From NCBI GenBank assembly GCA_012932865.1, contig SAXG01000161.1, positions 1 to 31,785 on the forward strand: a stretch of 31,785 nt of DNA, written 5' to 3'. This document shows positions 1 through 9,718 of this stretch, piece by piece. The notes under the pieces were generated by a model that had not been told where the DNA came from, did no database searches, and saw nothing but the letters and a program-made list of their open reading frames with translations. How positions within the stretch are numbered: the first letter of the stretch is position 1; the number at the start of each line of letters is the position of its first letter. A program made the position numbers and the translations under genes. Source of the stretch: Amylostereum areolatum (lineage: Eukaryota > Basidiomycota > Agaricomycetes > Russulales > Stereaceae).

Positions 1-320
1 TGATCATGATCAATTGCTCTGCCGGCGTCGGTCGCACTGGGTCATTCATCGCCCTCTCTTCCCTCCTCCGTGCCTATGCCCTCCTCGATGCCCCTCCATC
101 CCACCTCTCCCTGAACATCGTCCCCCCTGCCCTACCTGCCTCCCCCCTTGGTCCACTACCCGATCATCTCAGGTGGGATCGTATAGCGCAAGAAATCGAC
201 GCTTTGAGGGAGCAGAGGCCAGGCATGGTGCAACGGCCGGAACAGGCTCTCCTCGTTTACGAGGTCCTCTATTCTGCCTTCCGCGCTAGCCCCAAGGGAT
301 CCCGCGGAATCCACGCGTGA
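1..320 (+). CDS. Protein tyrosine phosphatase, C-terminal part
   Basis: This is the 3' end of a classical cysteine-based protein tyrosine phosphatase; the rest lies left of the window. The P-loop signature CSAGVGRTGSF is visible at the start (about 15-50) and supplies the catalytic Cys and the phosphate-binding Arg. About 60 residues later comes LREQRPGMVQ, the Q-loop region that positions the water for the second step, followed by the closing helix EQALLVYEVLYSAF. A short proline-rich insert (about 90-165) separates the two. The reading frame stops with TGA at 318-320. The residue before the Cys is Asn (ATCAATTGC), whereas the family signature is HCX5R; this is either a natural variant or a base error. 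The substrate cannot be told from the sequence. Confidence 0.9.
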   Translation, partial: IMINCSAGVGRTGSFIALSSLLRAYALLDAPPSHLSLNIVPPALPASPLGPLPDHLRWDRIAQEIDALREQRPGMVQRPEQALLVYEVLYSAFRASPKGSRGIHA

Positions 321-609
321 TAGGAAGAGGTTCGAACACGACGACTGTCATCAGGGACAGTACTGTACGCTTAGGATGTTCACCATCTTCTCGCATACCC
401 GTTTCACCTTCTTGTACATTATCGTGTAGTCTACGCTGCCCGTCAGCATTTTCCGCGGTGCACACCTCTATATTGTTTACTGTAGCATTCTATAGGGTTT
501 TATGTATTTTATCTCATGTATGATGTTGTATATGCAGGCGTGGGAATCGACGCGATTGGCGAAGCAGTCGTGGTTCGCAGCTCGCGTTGTTCTCTTTCCC
601 CGCTAAGTT
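321..609. other. Intergenic: phosphatase 3' UTR and EF-hand gene promoter
   Basis: This short spacer lies between two genes on the same strand. The small open frames in it have no recognisable product. No clear TATA box was seen before the ATG at 610. Confidence 0.5.
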
Positions 610-1932
610 ATGCATCTACGAACCCTCGCACTCACCCTCCTCTTTTGCTTATCTTCAACACAAGCCCATGGAGATCACGGCCATGGGGAGCACTCGCAAG
701 AGCCTGTAACGGGAGATATGGCTCAGTATGCTCAGAGACACGTCTGTAGCCACGCTTGTTTTACCCCCGCGGAAGGTTGACTGGCACTCCACAGATGGCC
801 ACGGAACACCATATGTACGCAATTTTCCGTGGCGGTAAATCCCTGGTATTAACGCGGTGTGTAGAGACACATTCGACCTCCCCAGTTTCTTCCAACTACA
901 CGACCTCAACCGGTGCGCACCCTCTTCTCGTACCCCGCACTCGCTAACACCAGTACAGGGACGGCGTCTGGGACACAGAGGAAGTCGAGGCTGTTTATGG
1001 TGTACATCATGTCTACTCACAGAAGAAGTCCAAGGTGCGTCTGACCTGTCGCATGCGGTACCTTCAAGCCCTCACGGCGAGTGCACGGGCAGGATGACGA
1101 AGCGCACGCGGCCAAGGCCAAAAGTGATCGTAGAAACTGTCATGAAGCTGTTAGACAAGGATCGGGATGGCAAAGTGACCGCCGAGGAGCTTGCAGTAGT
1201 GGGACTCGAGGGACTGCCTAGCTTTGACGACCTAGGCGCCGAAGGCCACCACTACGACGTGGAGAGCGGTGCGTATTCTATACCCACGCCTATTATCCAA
1301 CAACTCGCACTGAGGTCCACCCTTTTCAGAGTTCTTCCTTCATCATGAAGGTCAGCACCTCCCATTGTCACGACATCCGGTGGCAGCTACTAAACGGCCT
1401 CGCAGAACAATTCCACAATACACCCGAAACGCAGACCGACGAGTCGTACAACCATCCAGAGGACATTGAGCACTTCGGAAGCCACGAGAGGATCGAGCGC
1501 GAAGAAGCCGAACGTGAGGCGAAATTTCAAGGCATAAGCGTCGAGGAGGCCTCGCGCAGCACGAACCCCATGCTGACGAGCCTCACGGAGACGAGCCCCA
1601 TGCGGATCAGGTCCAAGATGCGCCTGCCGCTCAGAAGACCTATACCCGTGCAGTTCCCCCAGAGAAACAGGATCCCGTAGAACGCTTCCGCGAGGCCAAG
1701 GCGGAGAGCGAGAAGTTCGGTGACTGGGGCGAGGGTGATGCAGGATACAGACCGCCAAACACCGCTGGCGAGAAGATGAGGTATGTGACATGTCTCTACC
1801 TGTGAAAATATCCGATGTGACTAACTATATGCACGCTCGCCAGGAAAAATTTACCGTACAAGGTGCGTAATTCCTCCCAGCCGCATAAATTCGACGCTGA
1901 TCGTGATATCACAGTACAAAGTTCCGCCGTAG
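610..1932 (+). CDS. Secreted EF-hand protein, nucleobindin/Ssp120-like
   Basis: The likely role is a lumenal Ca2+-binding protein of the secretory pathway, like yeast Ssp120 or metazoan nucleobindin. The start at 610 opens a signal peptide (MHLRTLALTLLFCLSSTQA) followed by a His-rich stretch. Exons are joined by introns at 742-794, 815-864 and further on; the second exon is only 20 bp (795-814). Two canonical EF loops are present, DLNRDGVWDTEE and DKDRDGKVTAEE. Next come LEGLPSFDDLGAEGHHYDVE and the tail segments QFHNTPETQTDESYNHPED and EREAKFQGISVEEA, typical of fungal members. The last exon ends in PYKYKVPP with TAG at 1930-1932. Two one-base frame changes are needed, at the AAAA run 1120-1123 and near 1551-1560, so as given the gene is broken or carries sequence errors. 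Confidence 0.82.
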
Positions 1933-2313
1933 CTGGGTGACTTCTAGCTGTCGGGATCCGGGAGAGATCGATTTTTCCATGATGCCCACTGTGCACGCCC
2001 TCCCACGCGCTCGCTATCGTTCGTTTCCTTGGATCTTTAGTGTTTTCTTTGTAACCCCCCACCCATTCATTCGGTATGGAACGGGCATCTGTGCACCGTC
2101 GAAGGCGCCGTACACGGCAAAGACTTATTCTTCATCTCAGCGCCATACAATACGATGGGTGAAGATGAATGCAACCAATCAATCGTGGTATGGGTTGGTA
2201 TGATACAGCATGGAAAGTCTATCAAAGCATGGCTACCAAACTACACTCCACGTAGTCCAGTTCCGAGATAAATATAACAGTAGATCAGGCTGTCGACAGC
2301 AACGAAGCCGACC
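1933..2313. other. Convergent intergenic region
   Basis: This is the tail-to-tail spacer between the EF-hand gene (+) and DOP1 (-). It should hold both 3' UTRs. I see no further gene or structured element in it. Confidence 0.5.
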
Positions 2314-5300
2314 TCAACTCGACTGTCCTTCGAAAATATCATTGTTTAACCCTCGCTCGACCTCAGTCCAGTCAATGTTGCCACCACTCGCATACACACT
2401 CTCGTAGCTTGCAATGCTGGCACTTGAGAAGAACGGAATGAGGTCCCGTATGGAATCTATTGTGCGCAAGGGGTTAAGCATAGGTCGTCGCATGGGACGA
2501 TAGCCTGGTCCGGGAGTGGCGATGGCGAAGGTCAATGCAGTTCCCGTTGAAGGCGGTTGTGTCTGCAGCAGTGCAGTCTGGGTTAGGAAGGTGTCAAATA
2601 GGAGGGAAATGATCGCATACGTCTGAGGATGGTAATTGTCCAGCAATTTCGGCGAGTTGGTCGAATATTGCTTCTGGCATCCAGTCGTCGGGATGGTAAA
2701 CGGCGTCGACGGTGTCTGTGATGAAAATCCATTGGTGCCTACAGCGCTGTCAGAGGAAGTGGAAAATCGCAAAAAAATAAAGCGGATCTGACACTTGGAA
2801 CTCCTCGGTCTGCAGCACAAGGAGCAGGTCCAATAGTTTGCATGATGCAAGGATGAGGGGAAGAACGTCGGACCCGTCCGACGGAAGTTCCCCCATAATT
2901 TGATCAAATAATCGATACTACGGCGAAAGCTGAATGTCAGTCGTCATTGAGATGTGCAAAATACTTGGTGGGTACCAGCTCAGATAATATGACAGGCCAG
3001 AAGCTGACCAGGTTGTGCGGGCTTAATCGGCACAAGAGGACGCGCACACATAGATAGACTTCGGCTTGTACCGATGGTGCAGACGTATTTCGGAGGACAT
3101 CGACGAGCTTCTCTTGAATTGTCGGCAGCGAGGTAAGGAACTGGTTCTTCTCGCCACATAGCAGGAGGTACGACAATCGTCGAAGGCTCAGAGAACGTAG
3201 CATGTTCTCGTATTCCCGGTTAGTGAAGATGTTCGTGGACGGCGCCGTGGTTACTTTGCCTACTAGGGAGTCAAGCGCAATAGATATATCGGTGGATCGG
3301 GTGCGTACCTAGCACCTCGGAAAATGCGCTCTTGTCCGAGCCAATCCAAGCTTGCACTATTGGACGGAAAGTGCTCTCCGTCTCAACTGAGCAGCTGAAA
3401 AAGCGATTGTCGTTTAGGATCTCGTATACTACCCCGCGCCAGGCCTTTAAAGCTGATGAGATTTGGCACATTTCTTTTATGATGTTTAGGATCCCGTCAT
3501 CGACATCCAATGGCCTGAATTCGAGGTTAGATTTGGCATCATAGCTACTTCAAGGATGACGCCGATCCTACCTATTCTTCGATTTGATGGCAGGAGATAC
3601 GATGTAATACATGATGTTCGTGCACGCTGCTAGTACTTTATCGCCGTCGACAAGGAACTTACGCAGGTTGGGCAGAGCGGTGCTGGACATGTACTGGATA
3701 ATCTGCGCCAGGTATGTTAGACTACTTGCTCACACTGTAAAGTAGAAGGCGCACCTCTTCCACCTGGTCACCGACGGGCGACACAAGGGAGACTGTACTT
3801 GAATTCGTCTTCTCGTCCAGCTTCAGCACCGAGACCGCTAGAAGCACGTGGTTAACATTTGCCAGCCGTGGGTGCCAAAACGAGGTTCTCACTGCCAGGC
3901 AGAGGTGAGTCCCGACCGTTGGGAGGTTCCCTTATGCTGCGACGTGCCCAGAAGGAGGAATCAGATCCCCGGTTAACCGAAGTGAGGGCCGCGTCTAAGA
4001 GCTTTGCATATACGTCCTATACAATATATTAGGATTGACGTGAACAAACTCTTGGCGCAAAGCAGACCTGGAGTTCCTTCCGAATCCTGCGGTCTTCCAT
4101 CGCAGTCGTCTGGGTAAGCTTCTCCGCCAGGACTGAGATGCACTTAAGCACCGGGAACACTTGAGGCTTGAAGTCTCTGACGCCCGCCAGGACTTCCTTA
4201 GCGAGCTGCAAGCACCGACCCCAAACCTGAATTGCTAGCGGTCCTTCGAGTTGTGCAAGGTACTCCTCCAAAAACATGAACAGCGTGGCATCGGACCTGG
4301 AGGCCTAAGGTCAGCTGGGAAACCGTGGCGATGAGACTGTACACACAAGTTCGGGTTCACAACCTGCTTTCTGCTCTTGTCCGAAAGACCAGGCATGCGA
4401 CAACCAATGCTCTCGCATACCATATGCACCACGTTCTGTGCGCTCGCTGTTAATGCATCCACCAGCTCAAAGGCCGGAGCCGACACTCCCTGTCCGGCCA
4501 TTCAAGTACCGCGGCTAAACAAGGAGATAGAAAACTCACCGGTCCCTCACGGTTCCAGCAGTCAACGATCGACTCCAGCACCTCTGCGGAATGAATGCGA
4601 AACAGGTGCTCCAGCACACGCCGGCAACGTGCACGGGATTTGTTGGATATCATTGCCAACGAGTCACCCATTGGTGTCCAGGCGTGACGCTCCGACCACA
4701 CCAGCGTCGTCCACAGGTTGAATAGGACATGGATCCCCTCATGAAGTGCTCGGTAACCCGGTGAGCGTGTCTGAAATTCTTATGAGATAAGTGGACTGCA
4801 GAAAGATATAAACTCACAGTGAGTTGCTCGTCCGAGCTGATTGGGGCAATTTCGGATGCAAACACGTTGGTGACGATTCCCAGAAGCCCACCGCCACTCT
4901 CTGCTGCCCCTGGGGGTTTTTCAGGCGGCACACCCTCCTCTTCAGGGTGCACTGCGTCTGCCGTTGACAGATTCAACAGAATGAGCCGCTCCAATGCGTT
5001 GAGAAGCATCAAGAATTCCGCGTCAGTCGCAATCGAGTGCACATCCCCCTCTGCCTCCGGCACCCCGCCTTTTTTCGACGCCCGCTGGATGTCGGCCATG
5101 CATGACCGTAACTGTCGGCCAACGCACTCACTCAATGGCGCCAGCACCGCGTGTAAAGTGTGTTGGAACTGCGGGACCGTCATGAGCACAAAATCAAGCC
5201 AATGCTGCATGATAGGCCGATTCGTGGGAGTAGTAATTCCGTCCAGCAACGTCTGCACCAGAAGCGGGTTCACGAAGTACGTTTGTGGTTTTTCGTCGGA

Positions 5301-8300
5301 GCCGCCATGCGACGGTTTGCTTTGTTCTTGGTATTGGTGCGCAGAAGCAGTCGCAGATATGACAGAATGCAGGAGGTGTAGAAGTTTGTTCTGGAGTTCC
5401 AGACGATGCGTGTGGATGGAAAAGTATAGCTTCTGGACCACGGCGACTTCGACACCTTCCAGAGCGAGGAGATCAATCTCGCCACGAGTAACAAGGGCCT
5501 GGAGGAGGTCAGTTGCAGTTGACTGAATGACTATGTTCCCCGGAACCATAGTCTGAACACGCTTGACTTTGCATTCAGACTGCAACAACCTGCGATAGAC
5601 CCAGAGAAAGTCAGACATCAGATCAAAAATGTTGGATGATAATGAAAGCAGGACTTACCGAGTCAGAACCTCTACCAAGACATCTTGGTACGTCGCGTCC
5701 GCATGAGTCATCCCAGCTGAAATCCACGTCAACACCGAGTCAGAGTCCGCGAAAAGAAGGATGACTCACACAACTCCACACGCTCGACCAGCCCAGTATG
5801 GTGTGACCGACGGATATGACTGGAGCGAGCCGTCTTTCCAAAGCCCTGACCACCGAAGCGCACAACCGAAAGTAGCGTTTCCAGGACATATCGTATGTAT
5901 GTCTGGTCGAATGGACGTTCGTATGAGAAATCCGGCAATTCTTTGCCATGCAGACGCGTTACGGAAGGAGTCCTGTGTAGCGAAGGATCTAGGAGGTCAT
6001 AGAGAAGTGGATCAAGGACGCTTGGCGAATTGAATGAGTCAGAGAGTGGAAGCGGTCGATGTTTCCCTCGGCTCACCGGAGATATGACTTTAAATTGCAT
6101 CGCATCCACGTCTCACCTATCCGACGGAGACTTGGATCATCGTTCTTCAACGTATCCAAGACAATCATTAGCGGAACCTTGAGGTGGAATCCGGGCAGCA
6201 TGTTATCCTCTACGTCGTATCGATAAGCGCTCGACACATAGACAGCTCAGTCTTACCAGTCAGTCTCCAGAATACACCAAAGGCTTCGTACGACCCTTCA
6301 TTGCTTCTTGATTCGGGTGATGCAAGGGATTGTGCGATAATTGATTCAAAATGTTGTCCTTGGGTGCATCCCTCGAATTCCCAGGCGAGGTTAACGCACC
6401 GAAGATGATACGCTGAATACTCAGGGCGAAGATATCTGAACAACTGGATGGCCATAATGCATCAACGATCTACCATATGGTTTGATGAAAGAGCATACGG
6501 TGTTGACTAGCCGGAAAAACCGTGTGCCGTGGGTGAAGAGAGACCGACGGGCGTAGTCCCTCAAATTTCTGGATAGCGATGAGCAGGGAGACGGCCCTGT
6601 CCACAACAATGAACGTAGCGCTCTAGAATGAGTCAGCGCTACATTATATGGGCTGCCGACGGGTAAACGAACCGGATGTTCTATCGCCGAGAGGATATCA
6701 GTCAGCCACTCGTTTGGATCCCACTCGGCTTTAACTTCGAGACGAGAATGATCGCCCGTACGTCCTTTGACAAGTTCAGCCATGATCCCAAGGGCTTGCA
6801 CGAAAGCATGCCGTGTCGATGCCCCCGGCGTTCGTGCACACTCTAGAGTGATCGTGGAGAGATCCTCAAAGCCCACGCAAAAGGGTATTTCGGGACGGGG
6901 GCGAGATTGGGATAGTGTGAAAGGGATATTGATTTCGTAAAAAAGTTCGCGCCGTGAGGTAAGGACCCGAGGTAGAGTCGGACCGCGTTTCGGGGGTGGT
7001 CATGAGTGCCGAAGGAGGAATCTGGGCTAAGATAGTGCTCAGGAGGCTGAAAACTTCAACAAATGCTGGTCGCGAGAGCTTCTCAGCGTCGAGCACGATC
7101 TGATCCTACGAGTCTCGTGAGTGAACAAAGGGACTAAAATAAGTCGGAGATCCAGACCTTGAGGATCTCGAGGAGAGCAGAGAATACCAGCGGCAAGTGC
7201 AATGCTTGTACCTCGTCATCTCGGACGTGGATCGTGGTCAAGATAAACTGCGTCAGATGGATAGTCTATCATTTCTAAGGTCAGTGATACGATCAACAGT
7301 GGGTGCGTTCGTCCGACTTTACCTCTGGGCGTGACTTTTCTCCGACTACCTCTGAGATGATACCCGTGAGAAGGTGTTTCCAGACCACTTGTGGCTCTAC
7401 TGCCTCGTATAGCGTACTGGCGGTCATGTTTAGCTTTGGAAGTAAAATCAGATGCTTTCAGATTCAAAATAGCTGTGACCCGCACCTCCTCACTAGATTC
7501 GGTTTCGGACTGGATAGACGATTTCAAGGATCTGAAAGCATCGACAACGAGAATGTCCGTCAACGGACCCCCGATCTCCCACTTATCCAGAAGGGAGATG
7601 AATATTTTGAACGGCCGTGTTTCGGAATATTCAGTTGATGGAGAGAACATCTCGCTCTGTTTTACACAACTCGTCACGTCAGGCGTCTCACGAGCATTCC
7701 GCATAGATCCACTCACGCGCAGGGTGTCTCCCAGCAACGTCAAACTGTTCGCGCGAAGATAGGCCACCTGCTGGTCATTGCGCTCGTCGGGTCCGAGGAG
7801 CCAGGTGTATAACCTACGGTTGAGCGATAGGTCCCTGCGCATCACGACGCTAGTAGCTGCCCGCATGAGGATGGTACGGTCTTCTGCAGACGCATTGCGG
7901 ATGGCCGCGCTGTCCAGTCGCAATGACTGGAGAAGAAGGTCTAGTGCGCTGCGGCGCACTAAAAGGTTGTCGTCCTCGAGAGCTGCTGAGAAGGCACGTA
8001 TCATGAGTCCGATATCAGAGCCCACGATGGTCGTTATGTCTGCGCAAGTATGAGCGTTGCATTGAAGTGGGATGAGTTTTGAACGAACCTTCATCAGGAT
8101 TGAGTTTGGGAAGGCGGCGGGATAGAAGGTTGAGAGAAGTTCCTCGTGCGGATGGAGTTGTTAACATGACTAGCCAGACATTCTGGAAAAAGAAGGACGG
8201 CGAAATCGTTCCCGAGAGGCGGTCGAGCAGTGCTATAACCTACAGCAAGGTGAGGAAACAGGACCAGATGGCAGACAATTGCACACCTTCTCGAAAAACT

Positions 8301-9060
8301 CTCCGGTCTCCTCCTCCAATCCCGGAAGAAGAGCGAGGATGAAAGACTTGGTCACAGGCCGCAGATCATCTTGTAGGGGAAGAAAGTATACGTCATAGAT
8401 ATTGAGGAGAGCGGGCTGCACCTAAGGTCAGAAGAGACGCAGGAGTCCGGCATGGGAAACGCGCCTTAACAGAAGTTGCAGCGTACTCGAAGAAAGGGAA
8501 TAGACCCGATGCCCACAAATAAAGATCCCTTCTGAGACCTTCAGACTGCATGTAGCACACAGTGAGCTGGCAGAAGTATAGCCAAGAATGGAGGCACAGG
8601 CATACGTACGCCAGCGACGCTGAGAATGTGGGAGTAGACATCAAGAGCCCTTTGGTGTACTCCACTGGGTAAAGCGGGATTAAGACATTGGGCGAGGCGC
8701 TTTGCGACAATTATCTTGCGGGGAACTTCCTTGAACTGCATGTATGCTTGCAGAGTCTGAACAGCGATTAATGTTAAACGAGAGCGATACTAGGATGCTC
8801 ACGCACCTTAAGCAATTGTTTCAAGAACGCAATAAAATCCGCCCATTCATGCACATTGTCGAAGGATGCAAGGGATTTTTCCACCTGCTGCACGTACTTC
8901 TTGTACTTGGGATCAGAAACATAGGTCTGCTGGAGAGCAGCTGGAGGAACGATGAAACTCAGCGAGTATTGGATGGAAATCGGGCAGGCGACGCACCTCT
9001 CGAATTAGCTCTCTCGAGGATCCGATTTGGAGCCTTGTCATTGTATGAGGCAGAAGCCAT
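2314..9060 (-). CDS. DOP1: DOP1 / Dopey family leucine-zipper-like trafficking protein
   Basis: DOP1 is a very large peripheral membrane protein that, with MON2 and a flippase, works in endosome-Golgi traffic and polarity. The start at 9060 gives MASASYNDKAPNR; after one intron comes the hallmark Dopey N-terminal region: DPKYKKYVQQVEKSLASFDN, then KEVPRKIIVAKRLAQCLNPA, LPSGVHQRALDVYSHIL and RRDLYLWASGLFPFFEYAA. Other recognisable blocks are EAVEPQVVWKHLLTGI (about 7320-7420), RELFYEINIPFT (about 6920-6970), HRLELQNKLLHLLHSV (about 5370-5420) and LPNLRKFLVDGDKVLAACTN (about 3605-3685). The C-terminus reads RRPMLNPLRTIDSIRDLIPF and ends GGNIDWTEVERGLNNDIFEG with a stop at 2314. More than a dozen short introns are inferred. 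At least two frame changes occur, at the A6 run 6939-6944 and near 7441-7455. The span of 6.7 kb fits the family's usual size of about 1,700-1,900 residues. It shares a divergent promoter with the ABC transporter. Confidence 0.93.
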
Positions 9061-9199
9061 GCGACGGATGGCAGGACAGCCAGTTATATGCAGAGCAGGC
9101 TGCTGAGGTTATAGTCAGTGACCGCCGTCGAGTTGCGAGCGTGAACGGCACGGCCTGTGCCACGCATGGGGTTAGGGTTACACGTGACACCCTTCTCTG

Positions 9200-9227
9200 T
9201 TCAAGTCAAGTTCAAGTCGGTTCAAGT
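9200..9227. repeat. Three direct TTCAAGT repeats at helical spacing
   Basis: TTCAAGT occurs at 9200-9206, 9211-9217 and 9221-9227, so start points are 11 and 10 bp apart, about one DNA turn each. That places the copies on the same face of the helix, as expected for side-by-side protein binding. The factor is unknown. Confidence 0.55.
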
Positions 9228-9656
9228 AACTTACTACACCTGAAGACCGACTCAACTTTGCCCTCGTCGGCGCTGAACCGCTGACCGCTGAAACTAAATC
9301 CGTCCATCACAACGTTGAACCAGTTCTTATGGGTGTGGATCGGCATGAGATCGGATACTGACTCCGTGTGGGTCAGGGTTCTTTCTTCTTAAGATAGTAC
9401 AGACTCGGACTGGCTATCAGCTTACTGTGAAGGTCGCCAAGTATTCCTACGCCCAGTGGGGCGTACAGCATAACTTGCCAGCTTGGATAGGATTAATGGA
9501 GTCGGACCAGTCGGTGGGTGACCCAGGAGGGGCCTGCCAGGACAAAATCTAAGTCAGATTGACGCTCGGTGATAGGTGGTCGGCGTTTACCATGTACCCA
9601 CATCCGAACTTAAGCCTTGACAAATGTATTTAGTCATACTTATCCCTCTCCGGATC

Positions 9657-9663
9657 TATAAAA
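9657..9663 (+). promoter_or_regulatory. TATA box of the ABC transporter
   Basis: TATAAAA lies 56 bp before the ATG at 9719, a normal distance for a fungal core promoter. The stretch between it and the ATG is pyrimidine-rich, as is common at fungal transcription starts. Confidence 0.6.
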
Positions 9664-9718
9664 GCACCTCACTGTGTCTTCGAGATGCCCGTCCCCACTC
9701 TACGCGTTTTCCTCGCCC

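Larger units (their letters stand above)
9061..9718. promoter_or_regulatory. Divergent promoter of DOP1 and the PDR transporter
   Basis: About 660 bp lie between two start codons that point away from each other. The region contains a TATA box close to the transporter start, a TTAGGGTTA box next to a CACGTG palindrome (about 9170-9186), three TTCAAGT copies (9200-9227) and three CGCTGA copies (9271-9291). No reading frame here looks like a gene. Which motifs act on which gene cannot be told. Confidence 0.6.

Noticed and set aside
4819..5526. Open frame of 235 codons on the plus strand
   Set aside because: It lies opposite a well-conserved DOP1 exon and its Ser/Cys/Arg-rich product matches nothing; it is a shadow frame.
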